From Channa striata (taxonomy: Eukaryota > Chordata > Actinopteri > Anabantiformes > Channidae), in assembly GCA_033026295.1 (NCBI GenBank), contig CM065176.1, forward strand, positions 10,767,945 through 10,831,944: a stretch of DNA of 64,000 nt, written 5' to 3'. A program made the position numbers and the translations under genes. The notes under the pieces are model-generated. The model searched no databases. It was given only the letters and a program-made list of their open reading frames with translations, and was not told the origin of the DNA. This document shows positions 1 through 15,100 of this stretch, in pieces. Each line of letters starts with the position of its first letter. Position 1 is the stretch's first letter.

Positions 1-1450
1 CTCAGCAATACCTCAGGAGGCTCTGCCCTCACTTTTATTCTAGCGTGTACTTCAAGTGATTTGTCAGGCAACACAGCTCTTAGATGTGCCAAAAGCTTTG
101 CTTTATGGACAGTGAACAGTGAGATGGTTCACATAGATGTGAGCCCCTCTCTGCTGGGCCCTGTGACTCAGCTTGGCTAAAAGCTACAGTGTTCTTCACT
201 GTGGTCTTTTGTTTGCATGATTTAATTCATCAAATTAATGCAATTAATCCAAGACATCTATTTTTGGAACATCTGCTTTATACAATGTGCACACTGGTTA
301 TTAGGCGCAGTGACTGCATGTCCTCATTAGGCTCTTCAGAATACAGTCTGACATCAGATAAAGGCAAAGAGAACACAAGAAAGAAGTAGTCACTGTTTCT
401 TGTGAAAATACAGTTGAAACTGGATTTTAAAGTTTTATTTTGCCTCTTGTTAATTATGTTTTGTGTCGTCTATTTAGTTGATATTACTGTAGCTTTTCGC
501 AGATTTATCCTACTGGGTGTGTTTTCTGGCTGCACGGGAATGTCAACGTCATGTTTAAGACAGTTCAGCAACAGTCATGTTTCATTTTAAATACCAAAGA
601 GGTCTGACAAGTTTATTTTTAACTGTACATTCACCTGAGTAAATATCCCGGTCACACTTGTAAAATAAAAATCTAATTTATTGCATGCTTATAAAAACAT
701 TTATTAATGTCACCTTTAAAAGTCCTGTGTACTCTAGTTAGCTGTTAACAAGTGCTCGATTCACTTAAACACACATGTGCCTTTCAAATGTTTTATCGCA
801 GGTTGGTTCTCCCATGTTTTTTATCTATACTGTGTCTGAGCAAACAGTTTTTTTTTAACTGGGGAAAAGGTAATAGAAAAGTAAAGTAGGTAAAATTAAG
901 TTTTAAAAAGACGCCAAGGGGCTTCCACACTTTGTGTCTGACCCATCGGTGACACATGTGTTGGGAGGGAGGGAGGTGGCTGTGGAGATAGGAACACAGT
1001 TTATAATAAGGGATGTAGTTTTTATAGTTAAGTAGGCTTGTGTTTGGTGCATGAGTTGCTGTCTGGTCCAGAGTGGTCATAGTCTCACAGTGGTGAGCTT
1101 GACTGAGACACACACTCACACCCACTCTCCAGTTGCACCTGGTCTGCTGGACTATGACCTCATTCCAGGAAAAGGAAGAGAAAATCACCTGACAGCCTCA
1201 TTTGTGTAATCAGCTGTTCATGTGACTGGAGGCCAGAGGGAAGAAGGCCAGTGCCTCCGGTTATGGGTCATACAAACAGTGGAAATTTTAAACATATTTT
1301 AATTCACGTGCATGCAAAGATTTTCAAATACATCCTGCTCCAATGTATAAGCTTCCTTAAACTTCCTTTGTCATTGGTCAATGTAGAGCACAAAAAAAAT
1401 ACAGACAGAGAATGACAAAGCCGGAAAACACGCTTTCAACTACCTGAAAA
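1..1450. other. Upstream intergenic DNA, no gene seen
   Basis: AT-rich sequence with no recognisable coding exon. Open frames are short and none shows a family motif. It lies 5' of the candidate first exon of rassf7 and may hold distal promoter sequence; I see no specific site I would defend. Confidence 0.5.
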
Positions 1451-1479
1451 GGGGGAGGTACCAGATCTGTCAGCGCAGC

Positions 1480-1934
1480 AAGAAAGGGTGCGGAGGGAGA
1501 GAGAGAGGACTGACGGGGAGGGTGTGTTTCTGTGTGGGTGAAACACACAGGGAAAGAGGAGGGGTGAAGACAGAGTGAGAGAGAGAGAGAACTCTAGCAG
1601 TCGCTCTTAGATCTTAGCTGTGGTGAGGACACCCAGGAGAAGTGCATTCCTGAGGAAGCAAAGGAGAAAAGGCAGCAAGACAGAGCCGGGAAGAAGTCGT
1701 GACATCCATTAAATCTCCCCATGACCATGTCTGTCGTCCGCCTCTGACCTCTGTTGGGCTCTCCTCACACACACATACTCACACATACATTCACACATAC
1801 ACACACTCTCACTCACACACACCAGCTGCACACAGGGATCTGCTGTTCTGTGACAAGAGAAAGATTTTCCTGACTGACACCGAGAACCGGAGACAGCAAA
1901 AACAGAGGGAGTTAAAGGTGTTGAAGAGAAGCTG
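1480..1934 (+). other. rassf7: Candidate noncoding first exon of rassf7
   Basis: A purine-rich, GA-repeat-containing block is followed by a CA-rich stretch and ends in a consensus splice donor (CTG|GTGAGT, cut after 1934). No start codon here opens a frame that continues into the next coding exon, so it would be 5' untranslated. The first coding exon at 15,285 begins with a good acceptor and carries about 96 bases of leader before its ATG, so an upstream noncoding exon is required. Linking this donor to that exon is inference; the start of the exon is not visible and the 5' coordinate is approximate. Confidence 0.4.
1765..1821. repeat. CA-rich microsatellite (imperfect)
   Basis: Interrupted CA/CATA units within the candidate rassf7 leader exon. 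Confidence 0.8.
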
Positions 1935-3427
1935 GTGAGTTTAAGGGCTTTTTTTCTTTCAGACGTTGTTTGAATGTGTCCTTGCTTGTTTGAATGTCAG
2001 TGTGGGGAAGTTTCTCTGAAGTCAGACGGCGTGTCAGTGGCTAAGCAGCATGCATGTAAAGAAAACCATTCATCTTTTATGAAGTGTGAGCTTGTGTGTG
2101 TATAGCATTTTTCTTGTTTTCAAAGACAACCTTGTGTTATGTCTTCGGAACGCTGAGCCGCGTCTTTACTCTGTTGTGTGTACCTGTTGACACTAGACCC
2201 GCCACCCAAGTATTCCTGTGTGGGACAAAAGGACTGAAACCTGTTTGGGTGAAACTTCACTCTTTGTGCACCTACGTTTTCTTCACTTCTTCCTTTGTGT
2301 ATGTGTGAGTCTTTTGAGTTTTCCCCTTGAGGTCAAAGCTGGCCTCCATATACACGTATATATGTATTATTTAAACATGTTTAATGTGTTGAACTATGAG
2401 ACAAGGGCAGGCAATCTTTCTGCCACATGCTGTTCCCTTTTACCACTTCAGGGTTAAAGATTGATTTATGGAGAGGATGGGCAGAGTTCACCTCGCTCAC
2501 AGCATGGAACTGTTAACACATGCCAAATGCCAACACAGTGCATGTCCAAATGCACCAAAGCACGCACTAAGTCTATTGAAACACCACGTCTGCATTTTGC
2601 ATGGCTCGCATCTTATTTATCGTTTCTGAGTGTGGCATGTGTCGGACAGTGGGGCTCGTAGCTCATTTCCTGGCTGTATTATAGTCATCCAATCAGGACC
2701 ATTGATTGCCCCCCACCTCCCCCACAGGTGGTGTTTTTTCCCTTGACTGACAGTGGGAGCGATACAGTAATCCTCCGTGTGTTATCTGTGTTTGTGTGTA
2801 ATGGTTATATCAGCATAAAATATATTTGTTGGGGAAGCAACCACCTGGTAAACTCAAGCATATATCATAGTTTTAACTTGGCACCGGTAAATGTGTTGAA
2901 CTTTTTATCATATTTGTATAACTTTTTTCAGTACCTTCAGTTACCAGTGGCCCCCGTTGACATTTGTTCATTTATCAGTGGTTGATTCCAGCTTTGCATA
3001 TCTGAAGCATGTCAAGAAAGTGCAGTACATTAATTATCTTCAGCTAGTAAAATATAGGAAGTTGTTTGACTACAGTTCTTCAATGGACAGAGTAGAGATG
3101 TGATGATGAAATATTTTGCTGAGTAGATATTTTACTATATCTGAGACAAAAAGCAGACAACAGGATAAATTTGTGGCTGCCAGTAGTAAAATGCTTTTTA
3201 AAACTTTCAACTTTCTTCCTAGTCTTGTTTAGAATTTCTTGTTCTTACTTGTGATTGTTTCTCTCGCTGCCTAGATATTTCTAATGTCCTGTCACATGAA
3301 TGAGCCTGTTTAGCATGGAGAGAACAGTGTCCTCTGAGAGTTGTCGTGCCTTGTTCTCTGCCCTGTTATTTTTACTGCTCTTTTGCTGCTCGAATACACA
3401 GATGGACTCCCCTCCTCTTCTAGAATC

Positions 3428-3470
3428 ATCTGTCTGTCTGTCTGTCTGTCAGCCTGCCTGCCTGTCTCTG
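3428..3470. repeat. TGTC/TGCC tetranucleotide repeat
   Basis: Tandem TGTC units pass into TGCC units; an ordinary microsatellite within the rassf7 first intron. Confidence 0.75.
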
Positions 3471-6019
3471 TCAGTGTGACTGCCTGCCGCCTGGCTCACA
3501 TGGCAAGGGAGGAAAGTCCATCGTTTCACAGCAAGATATCTCTTGGGATTCTTGATGGGAATTTTCAGGCTCATTCTTCATGCTGAGAAGTGACTTAATT
3601 TCTCACCATCCCTATCAGGAGTGTTTCCCAACTCCTGCAGATGCACTCAGGGCCAGAGGTAATAGGAAAGGCAAGACCAGCACGTCAGTGAAATAATATG
3701 TTTGCATGTTTGGGGTTGCGATTAGTTTTGGGGAGGTGGGTTGAACCACTTTCTCTCTCTCTCTCTCCCTGTAGCTGCTACTTTCCCATGTGCTGCTCTG
3801 CGTCCCTCTCTTGCTCCCACTTGTTCTTTCCGTGCGTCCTTCCCTCGCCTGTGCAATGTGACGGAAGGCAGTGCTGTGCTCTGCTCATGTCGGATCCATT
3901 AGGGATGAAAGCACACTGCAGTGATAAAAGATTGATCCAGTCCTCTTTGCATCACATTTACATCCCTCACACCCTGCTCCCTCATCCTCCCTGACACCCC
4001 TACTTTCAATCCAGAGTCAACCCAGTTTTCAATTTATCAAATCATCTCTACTCTTCTAAATAAATCATCCCCACCAAGTTTACTATGGCAAACTTTTTTC
4101 CCCGCAAGAATCCATAAAAGAGGTACATTCAGGTTTTCTCATGTGGGATACCTCGAAAATTAGAAGTTTTTTGTTATTACAAAATAAATGAAACTGAGGA
4201 CGGTTTCTCCTTCAGTCTCCAGGTGTTTTTCTTGTACCAGGGAGGGTAATATGTACTTGGCTAGCAGAATCAATAAGACTGGCATCCAGCCCAGCACACA
4301 CAGGCCTTACTTCACCTGTTGTATCCGAGGAGGCAAAGACAAACACAACAGACCTGTAGTTTGTCAGCTTTGAGGCTATAATTACTGAGAGGAAGGAGGG
4401 ATTTAGAATAGGAATTTCACTGCGGTTCTGCTTTTAGATCTTAAGACTTGCACCTTTTTAGGCGCAGCTGAAAAACACACACTTGTGCTGTAAAACTGTC
4501 CAGAAATGTCTGACAGGGTATAATTTTGATCCCATCTAGTATTAAGAAACGTATCCCAGTTGGATTTGGTTTGATGCCAACTGCTCAGCATTGTACTTGT
4601 CTTTGTTCAGTTAAACATTCTAGGGACTGTTGTACAAATAGCTTGAATTGAGATCATCGAGTGGTGTAAAGGTTCTTGAACCTCTCTTCATCCATCCAAC
4701 ATGGACAGTGCTGATGTTGGATTGAACCACCTGCTCTCAGCCTGTTTGTCCTCACAGAGTTTTGTCCACCTAAGGACATGTTCCCAAGTGAGTCCAACAG
4801 ACCATAAAGTTCACCTGAGTGTACGTTGTCACATCTTGTCAGTGTAAACTTCCTGAAGCATTCATGGGCGTTTGGTTTGTCACATCATCAAACTTATAGC
4901 TTCACATTTCATGTTCTGCTCTAACTATTTGAAACCACTCATAGGTGACAGTTACCGAGGTTATGGTTGTCCGTGTCTGTTTGTCTCTTTCAGTGGCTCC
5001 CACTTCTACAGTGTGTAGTGACTGTAGTGCTGGAAACATCCCTGCTAACCCCCTGGGATCACCATGTGACTGTGTGTGTTTGTCCCCGAGTATGAATGTT
5101 TCTATGTGCTATTGAACAGCAGGTTGCTCCCTTGTTCAACCAGCCATACTGTGTTGACGCTGCGCACACAGAGCTTTTCGAGCAGTAAATAACACGGTGC
5201 CTCTGCCAAGGGCCCCGGACAGGGCCAGAAGGGGGGTCAAGACGCCAGCAAGAAAGAGAAAATGTCTGCCTCGGGGTTCAGAGATACTAAATCAACACGC
5301 AGGAGAGGAGAGAGGCAGGTGGATTTGACAGACTCATCCCTCAAGCTGAGAGGCTTGATGTTAGAGACCTGTCATTGGTTCTAGATGTGTTTGATCAAGC
5401 ACGTTAGAAGCAAAACAAGCACATGTTGCTCATGGGTAGATGGCAGCTGCTGGTGCACAAACACAAATTGATGAGCAGAAGTGTATGTCTGTAGCAGAGC
5501 TGATGAAATACTGGCAACGAATAAAAACTTTTTGCAACCTGAGCTGAGCAAAAAGATCTGAGTCTGTGGGTCTAAATAGAGGCCTCGGCAAATGTTTTAT
5601 GCAGCCCTGTTGAGCTAAAACACTCACATCCTCCTTTTGTTCTTTAGTATGTACACTGAACACACTCAATCTTTCACAGGTCACCTGCCGCAAATGCACA
5701 CTTGAGTGTATAACCTAGGCTACCGTGCTTCCATAACCCGGTGACAAAGCAAAGCAGTCACTGTTTTCATCCCTAGCGATGAACAGATAAGCCATAGTTT
5801 CAGTGTCAGGTTACACTCTTCTCTGTGGTGTGAGATGCAACATTTGACTCACACTTGAACGCTGCCCTGAGATGCAGGTTTACTGTTACCAGGGTTGCTG
5901 ATTCAGTGTGGACTGTTCCATATGTTCCAATGTGCATGTTTAATGGCCCCTCCTGTCTCCCTGCTAAAGTATTGCTCATATGTAAACTCAAAAACAGAAG
6001 CCTTGTTAATATATTAGAC

Positions 6020-6044
6020 TGTGTGTGTGTGTGTGTGTGTGTGT
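6020..6044. repeat. (TG)12 microsatellite
   Basis: Uninterrupted TG dinucleotide run in the rassf7 first intron. Confidence 0.9.
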
Positions 6045-8036
6045 ATTCATGTCAAAGATCAGTGATATCTCTATGTACATGATCTGTATAAGGCTGTTTC
6101 TGGAAGTGAAGGGGCACGTCAGGCATATATATACAGTAGTATCTTAGTCCCAAAGGTGATCCTGTGATATTGGGAATGGACTATAAATCTGCACTCTGCA
6201 TATCCTGGCTTTTCCTCATTCATCGCAACCCACATCCTCCCCCCCAGCACTGCTCTGATAGGCGTCATCGTTTACTCCTCCACACAGTAATGACAGGGAG
6301 GGAGAGAGTTGTGTGTGACACCTCCCCATCAAACTATAAATCAGGCCTATTGAGAGGCCCACCCTAAACCTTATGATCCACATGCATCACAAACAGATTC
6401 CACGATTTCTGCTTCTTTTACATGGTATTAAGCTTCAAAAGTCAGAACTGACTGGACTTTATAGCACAGTGTACCGACACAAGCACAGATTTTTTTTTCT
6501 TTTTAAGATTTTATTGAGCCAAAAGTACATAGCTGCTTGATTCTCATCTCAAACTACATTTGAAGTTCTTACTAAACCATAGTTTTGTGAAATATTGTAC
6601 ATTCCAGAGCGCTTGCCTGTTCAAATTCCCCAGCATTGACCTTATCTTAGCACACACAACAACATTTTTGTGAGCTGAATCTACTTTATGGGGATAAAAA
6701 GACAACGTCTTAACCGTCTGGATTCAACATGGTATCACTGCAATAAGTAACGTAAAGCTCTACACTCTCTCTTCATGGCTGTGTTTACCTGCATCCCTCT
6801 CTCCAGGGGCCAGGTATATGAACTCCCTAGGTAAACACTGGGAAGGTGTAACATGCTTTGCATTGCAGACTGACCTCGGCAATGGATTAACATGTTCACC
6901 TGTACAGTCTGTGGCTTTCTCTTAAACTTCCCAGTAGTTGTCAGAAACTCTGGCTTTCAGAGTTGAATCCAATCATATCAGCAGGGAATAGGTTACATTA
7001 GCAACGGTGGAAGTGTTTGAACTGCCTGTGTAGCCTTCCCGACCTCAGATTGATGTGTTGGGAAAGAACCCAGGTGGGATTCTTCACTTTCATCTGCGAA
7101 AACACTGATTCACCGGATGGGTCTGTGTTTTTTATTTTGTTGGAGTCATATGTTTTGGTTGTAATATTACCCACTTCAGCCCTGGCCAAAAATGTGAGCC
7201 TGCTTTGCCCTGAATTCATACTGACATACCAAAGACAAAACTTATTTTTCTTGTGTATCACTGCAGCACATGATGTGACAGACTGTGTGTGTGAATGATG
7301 TAGGTGTGAGGCTTTGAGCTTTCTTCTATGCCAGTTGTCTTTGCAGCAACAGATTGATATTTTCTATGGACATGCTTATAGCAGGGACCGGCAAGGACTG
7401 GCAACTGTATATAAAAACAGATATGATGAAAGAATAGCACCAGTCTCAGTCACTGACAAATGGCCTTCCTTTTAATATCTTTACAAGTTATACGAGTTAA
7501 AGAACATGGATCAATGTACACAGTTTCTGGGTTTTCTCGTCCATGTAGGAGCCTTGACATATTTAAATGGCATTGTATAGCTCCAATATATATTCTTCTG
7601 GATATAGTTTAAGTATGCTATTTTAGATTTGCTTCAAGAATATACAATGATAAAAAAAAAGGAAAACACAAAACAGCAGTGAATAATTGATATGAGCAGA
7701 CATAGAAGCGGCCTTTAAATTACTAATGACTTTAGCTTCAAACCTGTGACACTGGAGGCTGTGGAATTGCAGACTCCTCAGTGACACGTGCATGTATGAA
7801 AGAAGTGAGTGAAAGAACTGTGCAGTAAATAGCACATGGTAGTTAATGTAAGGTCACAAATTCTTATATTGTTTAAATTGCATCCTTCTAAATTAGTGGG
7901 TTCACTTTTCTGTAACATGTTGCTTTAGTCCAAAATAAAGCATCATCCATTTAGTCTGAGCCAGCCTGTCTGCCGTCTACTTCAACCATGTAACATATCA
8001 TTTTGGCTATGTGATAAGTGAACATGTCTCTGGTTG

Positions 8037-8068
8037 TATGTATGTATGTATGTATGTATGTATGTATG
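8037..8068. repeat. (TATG)8 microsatellite
   Basis: Eight perfect TATG units; likely length-polymorphic. Confidence 0.9.
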
Positions 8069-9144
8069 TGTGCACACACTCCCTGCAGAGCCTCTGTGCA
8101 TGCGTGTTATCTAATACGTGCGCTGTGTACGAGTTTGGCTGGGAACAGAGCAATGTCCTCCTTCCCTGGAAAGTATTGCTGAGTCAGGTCGGCAGTGTAT
8201 AATTACACATGGGTGCCCATCAGCAGTCTAAGCGCCTTCTTCCTTTGCTCACCCAACAATACGAACTCCTGTGCACACAGGACTCGGGCTGCAGCCAAAG
8301 CACTCATCCTGATCTGAGCTCTCAGCGGAGACCAGCTCTGCCTGGCCTTCGACAGGCCATGTACAATCCTGCATTATCATTCTCACCAGTAGCTTCTGGC
8401 TCTGTGGGTGGATCCATGAGTCAGCGCAAACAAATTCCTCATCTCTAATGTACTCGCCTCCGCTTGGTTTCCAGGGTTAAATTAAACAAGTGAAGGACTA
8501 CTGCCAAACCAGGTATGCGTCAGTCTTTCACTTGGCGAGTTGAATTTTGTAGTAGTGTAAACTATTGTGGCCACGTTCTCATGGGAGTGTACCTTATAAC
8601 GTTTCACTGAAATTCAAATCATGATGGGGTTTCTTTATAATTTCAAAGTAGATTGCTAAAAACAAAGCCTACTTTCTAAGCATATTTATGAATAGAGATT
8701 AAATATTTCCTCCACCTTTTACCTTTCCTTTTTCTCTTGCGGGTCAGGCAGGTAACCATCTGTCTGTGTCAGTGATGCTGGCGATTCATGAGGACTGAGA
8801 TTTCACACTGAGGACTGTTTTATAAAGTATGACTGTAGCGATAGTGACAACCACAGGTGATGGCAAGATTGAATGGCCGTGTCGAGCTCTGCTCCACATC
8901 AGCAGGAGTAATTCACTTTGAAGAATAACTTTGATCATTTAGGCATTTTCATATCATTTTCAAAACGTTTCCCTAGAGACACTAAAATCAGCAATAATTT
9001 TCCTCAACTTGCTCGAATGATGTGTGACAGTCTCCAACCTGGATTAGTTTACTTGTGTGTGCTCTAAACCTTTATTGTAATGTATTAATTTGTTGGAAAT
9101 GATTAAAAACAAATCAGAAAATCTGCTACTCTGCACGTTTGAAG

Positions 9145-9185
9145 ATCAACAGCTTTCGGCTTGTCCCTTCAGGGGTCGCCAAAGG
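9145..9185. repeat. Short fragment of a dispersed fish repeat
   Basis: The words around 'CAGGGGTCGCCA' resemble the 'gggtcgccacagc' core that recurs across teleost genomes. It is only a short, diverged piece, recognised from memory, and the family is not assigned. Confidence 0.3.
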
Positions 9186-12100
9186 GTTCTTCATTCAAAG
9201 ACGATGACGTGATGGTAATATTTATTAAAAATGATGCCCCAAAGGCTGTGAAAGCTAGATGTTTTTACAGCATCTGGAGAAGGCAAGAGTCGATTGCACC
9301 TACTTTGTTTACGCCACTAGCTCACTGCCATGTTGTTCTCGGGAGCGTGCAGGTTTAATATTAACAGACACTGTGGTGAGTAGAAGTATCTGCACAGGAA
9401 TCATTAAAAACTGTACAAATATAGAAAATTATCAGCCTTAACCTTAAATGTTTAAACCCAAATTATTCACTAATAACTGTATATGCATGTCTAGGAACTG
9501 TTGTAGAATAACCACTTGCAACGTCTTAGTTTGCTTTGTAAATGCCACATACGCTGCACATATTTGTCCTTGATTTTGAGGCAAAGGTGTCCCCTGTATT
9601 AATGAAGCCCTGATCCTCTCTCATTGAGATTTCACACTTGGATGGGCCAATCATTATAAGGGAGAAGGTTGAAGGCTGCACCAACAGATCCCTGTGTGCA
9701 AGTATGACGACAAAAGCTTATTAGTGCTGTTTCTGATTCCTCTGCACTGGCTCATTAGCATGTCAATAGAGTAGAGATGCAGACGCTCGATGGACATTTT
9801 CAAAGAGCTCGCTGGTCACAAGCGTTTGGAGTTTGTTCTGAGAAATATTTGCCAAATTAATGTGCTGTGAAAAATGCATTATTCATCAGGTGTGCTGAAG
9901 CTTTGGTGAAGCTCTGTTAGCAGGGAACCAGGCAACCGTTCAGTCTAATTAACAATCAGTGTGTCTGGAGAGTCTGCTGCAGCCAGGCCCCTTTACTGTG
10001 AGGCAGAAGCAGAAACAGCACTGTCATAGTAAAATGCACACTTTTGCAGATAAGAACACTCTCATGCCGACATGCAAATTCAATGTTTTTATTCCAGCAC
10101 AAACAAAAACACACATAACCCAGTTTTTCCACTTCATAAGCAGCACTACAGAAGCAGAACACGTGTCATAAAGTGAACCCACTGTAGTTTGATGTTTTAA
10201 CATCTCCCAGACAAGCTAAATCATGCTGCTGTGACTTTTATTTTTCCTGTGTTTTACTGCCTTGTCACAGAGGAATATAAAAGCAAATGATCTGCTGGGT
10301 GAAAGGTGTGTCTACATTGGAAAATAATTAAGTTTTAGTGTCACCCAATGGAAACCCTCAAATCCTAGTTTGAACATGTGCCCAGTGGACCACTCCCTGC
10401 TCTGTGACTGCAGGTGCTGCAGCCCTGCTAATAATCACTCTGCATGAGGGTCACGGTGTTTAGGGAGCTACTAGTGACTGTTTTCATAAAGCTTTATTTT
10501 ACAAAGCAGTTTGTTTGTCGAACAATGTGCCGATAAAGACATGAGGCCAGGTTAGGCCTGTCATTGCTATTATGTGTCCCCAAATATATTCTCAGTGTGC
10601 CTTAGGACTGAATTGGCTCCTGGCTCGCACAGGTGTTTTGTACAAGGATAAGCCCTGTTCAGCCCTTGAGGCAGCTTTTACTTTTTTAAAAATCACATTA
10701 TTTAGTTGTGATTTATTATTTTTGAAAAGTAATAAGTGACCATTTTTAGAAGGCCTAGTGGGTTAAAGTTCTTTGTAGGGAAGCTTTCCAAAGCCCTGAG
10801 GCTTTTTACTGCAAACTTGCTATTTTTTTGACCCAGTTGGTTGCTTCCAGCACCACCTGAAAACTTCTGTCCAAATTTAAATGTTTGCATTGTTTTTTTT
10901 TTTTTAGCAGAACAGAAAGCAGAAATCCTGAGAAGGGTGTGAGCTTGTCGTATGTGCATATGTGTGTGACAGCTCGTTCCTAGCCTGTGTTGTAAGCTGG
11001 CATTAGACATTTTTCTTGCTGTGTAATGAAGATGTGGCTGAGAATACCCACATGATTTACCACAAGATTTCCACAGAGAATCTGTTCTAATTGCTGAAGC
11101 AAAAGGATAATTTTCTAGCATTATGAATAATTATGGTGATGCTCTGTACCACGGGCATTTTGTGGACTTTTCTATGTGTTTTTGGTCTCAGCAGTCTTTG
11201 AGCACATAAACCGAGCTCTCTTCGAAGACTGAAACACTAGATAACAAAGAAGGAGGAGGAGGAGGAATAAAGAATGCAAAAGAGGAGGGAGGAGGGAGGA
11301 CAAAAGCAAGCGTCTGTTTTGCCTTTTATTAGTTTTATCAGTGATAACATGTGAACACTGCAGACTGGCAGTAAAAGCTGGTGTGGTGCAACATAGGATA
11401 GTACCCAGTGATGCCAGAGGCCACAAAAGAGGCAACGCTGTCTGCTGAGTGTGGAACCACAACAATAATAGTGTGTCTGCAGCACAGATGAGACCAGGCT
11501 GCTTGGTGCCAGCGTGTTACTGGCTTTGAGTGTTTGTGCGTCTCTGCAAACCTGGAGCAGAGTGGCACAGAGAGGGTAGCTTCTCCCAGCACTGTTCATT
11601 GTCCTCTAACAGCAATGTCTAACCTATTATGTACACTTTCCATAACCCTGGGCCAAGGTCTTATTTTCAATGCTGACACTGCTGGGTATAGATGCTGGTG
11701 CACACTTGTTGTGTTTGTGTGTTTGTGTAACCACCTGTTGTTCGGATGAGAGGAGGTGTGTGGTGCCCTTTTAGTCTTGCCATTGTTCCTGGGACTGCAG
11801 TTGCTGCAGAGATAGCAACGTAATCAGCCGGAGCTGGAGCAGCCTCTCGTAAAGATAGGCCCTGAATGACATGTCTGTTTGCAAACACACAGACAAGCTT
11901 GTACATGAACACATGCACACCCAACCCTTGACCATTGCACCAGCTTGACACAGTGTTGTGAAGTCCCTGCGCAGATGCACAAACATTCATTACACACCCA
12001 GTAAGCATACTCTTCATGTAGCCTAAGGGCGCAGGTTGACAAGCTACAGTACATTGGTATCCTTGCTTGGAATCTTTTTCCGAATAGCTTTACTCGTATC

Positions 12101-15100
12101 TGCATGCTTTTTAATATTGCTCATGTGACAGTAATCGTTACACAGGAAATTGAAAATTAAGGGTGTGTCTGACCATGGATGAATGAAGACAAATTTGGGC
12201 TTGTGTGTGCGCGTGGGTTTGTCTCTTGATATATTTTTTAAATTCTCATAGGTAAGAAAAAGCATAAATAAGTGAAGAGTATGTGTTCTCATGTCTGCAC
12301 CAAAGTTCTTTTGTCAGCCAGATGCTCTGTTTTATATTTTTATAGACGTTAAATCCATCACAAAGTGGACGGCTGACAGTAAAAATTGTCTCATCAGTGT
12401 TCGTTTTTTTATTCATCCTGTACTGTAATTTATTTTAGGCAAACAAGAGTTTGGAAGCTTGTCAGTGCCCAGCATGTCGAAAAAGGCCAATCAATTCACA
12501 GGCTGACACTGATGCTCACACAGAGTAGCACCCAGATGAGCAGCATCATGCCCGGTGCGCCTGCGGAGCTGTGACGCTAACCACTTCTGCCCTGAGTCGA
12601 ATTCACAGAGGAGCTTGGAGGCTGGTTTTGGACGAGAAACAGAGGCACAGACAGGGTGATGAAAGACGCAAAGCGGGTTAGGGTGGGTGAGTGATGAAGA
12701 GAGGGAATGGCACAAGACTCCAGCCCCTGCCTTTTCTCTGGCCTCAGTTTTCTACTCTGTGTCTCTCAGCATTTTATTCATTCACTGCTTGTCCTTTCGT
12801 TTATCACACAGGTCTGTTTTCTTTATTCAATTCAACTGATAAACTACTCGAGTGGCTTTTTGTGGCTATAGATGTTCTTGTGTCTTACCTTGGAGTGGAA
12901 TATTTTTGATTGCTTAAGTCACTGATTTCCTTGATGTCTTTCTTGTGTGACTGGCCAGAGCTCAGAGTTTCAACACAACTGGGTCCTGTATTGTTTGGGT
13001 GGGTGGGGCATCGGTGATAGTAGACAGGCTGGGGGTGGCCTGAGGTTAAAGGGTGGGGTTCGGAGGTTTGGAGCATTGTGGTGTGAGTTAAAAAAAAGGC
13101 TTTTAGGTGCTTGATTTAAAATGGGTGTGTGTGCATAGTGACTGAACATGAACATAAGGTCCCACAGTCTGTGTTTGACTGTAGCATTTGCATAGTGAAA
13201 CCAAACATTATGCGCCCAAGTCATCTTTACCTTACTGGGTAGTGAACGCTTAGATTGACGTTGTTTGACGCTGGTAGCTTTTTAAAACATTATCTGTTTC
13301 ACTGTCCTTTTTTTTTCTCTCGCTCATGTTGACGGTACGCTTGGTGGTTCTGAGGCTAAATGTAACATAAAGGGGCCTCTCCTGTGTCTGGATTTCAATG
13401 AGAAATGACACAGGACTCCGGAGCTGGACTGAGAAAAGGAGCTGGGTCAGGCGGACGTCTGGTTCCCAATGTTGTTTCGCCTGTGACAGAGAAAATAGAC
13501 AGCAACCTGAGACTCACAGGCCTGTTTGTTTCCTGTTCGTGCAGATTATCACATTTCACCAGCCAGGAGGGACAAGAACTAAGCATCATGGGAGAGTGAC
13601 ATTCTTAGCTGGGAGATGTTTGTGTTTGTGTTCTGATTTAATGTGATTATTACAGTACATACAAAACTTGGACAGATAGAAAAACCTTTAGGTTAGGAAG
13701 AGTTTGCAAGTTTGTTGGCTTTAAATTACATGAGGTTTGCTTAGGTGGGGCCTAATTTCAATATACATGCATGTGTGTATTAGTCAAATCAAGAATTCAA
13801 ACCCTGTTTGAGCTTAGGAAACAATTTTCTTTCCTGCAAGTTCTTGCAAGGTAATAAAACGTCTTTGCATAGTGGGATGTTCTCTGTTTTAAGAAGGCCT
13901 CAACACTAAAGATTAAGATTAATTATGTCGGGCATCACAGAACACTCTGTGCTCTCTAAGAAAAAATGACATATCTGCTGTGTTGAAATGTCTGATGTTT
14001 GATCTTGATAAGAAGTCTTCTCATAACAAGTTTTATTCCAGATGAAATTACCTTGCTTGGATTGTACAAAAGAATTTTTACCACGTGTGATCATCTCTAG
14101 CATCGCCCACCCCCCACCCCCGCGTTTTCTCTGATCTTGTTCTGCGGGTTCAATTTCTGCCGTCATTCCCTCTGTACGTGGTGTCATGTCGAACTGTTCC
14201 TGTATGATTGATATTGTTGCCAAATCAGATAGGCTGTTGCTCCCCAGCTGAGTTTGTGTTTGGAGTCCAAACAGCCGAGAAGTAATGGTTGTGTGGGGCA
14301 GCCAGGTCAGCAGTAGATGAGAGGCGGGGTGAGCGCTTTGTTAAGAAAAGCAGGAATTCTTCCGGCTGGCAGTTGAAGTCAGTGCATTCCTCTAAAGCAA
14401 CTCCCCATAGGCAGCCAGTGGAGCAGAGCCAGGCACTGAATGAGGGGCAAGATAATGGTGGGGCTCAGTATTAAACACCTCCCATTGAGAACTGACAGAA
14501 AGAGAACACCATCTGTCTGACTCTGGGGGAAGAGTTGTCTTTTACCCACCTAGGCTACAAACTTTTATACGCTGTGCCAAGTTCTACAGAAAATCCTACC
14601 ACTGCCTGAGGCATTTCACTTTTTATGAGGGCTGAGGTGTTTTATTACCTTGTTTTGAAGCTTAGCTGTAAAAGCACAGAGAGACAGAGAGAGGACTGAG
14701 ACAGTGATAATCATTTACGTTAAACCTGCTGCCCAGCCGTGCACTAAGCTACCTGCCGATCTGCTCTCTGAAGTCTGAGGAGACCCAGTTTGGGTCCTGC
14801 TCAGGTGGATCAAACTTAGAGACACAAGCGCAGTCGCAGACACACATCGATCTCTCCTGCTATGTTTCGCTGTATTTCCACCCATACAAACACCCTCTAC
14901 CAAACATAGACACACTTGAGTTGCTCCACTTTCCCTGTCTGTTCCCCTTGGCAGTAAGCTATCATAACGGCTTTGAAGGAGGGCAGCAGAGCGTTTAATT
15001 GGGTTACAGATTGGCATTTATGCTCCCAGGTCCACAAGATACTGCTGCGGCTCCTAACTAACCACTAGGAACTTCACAAAATGCTACACTGCTATACTCA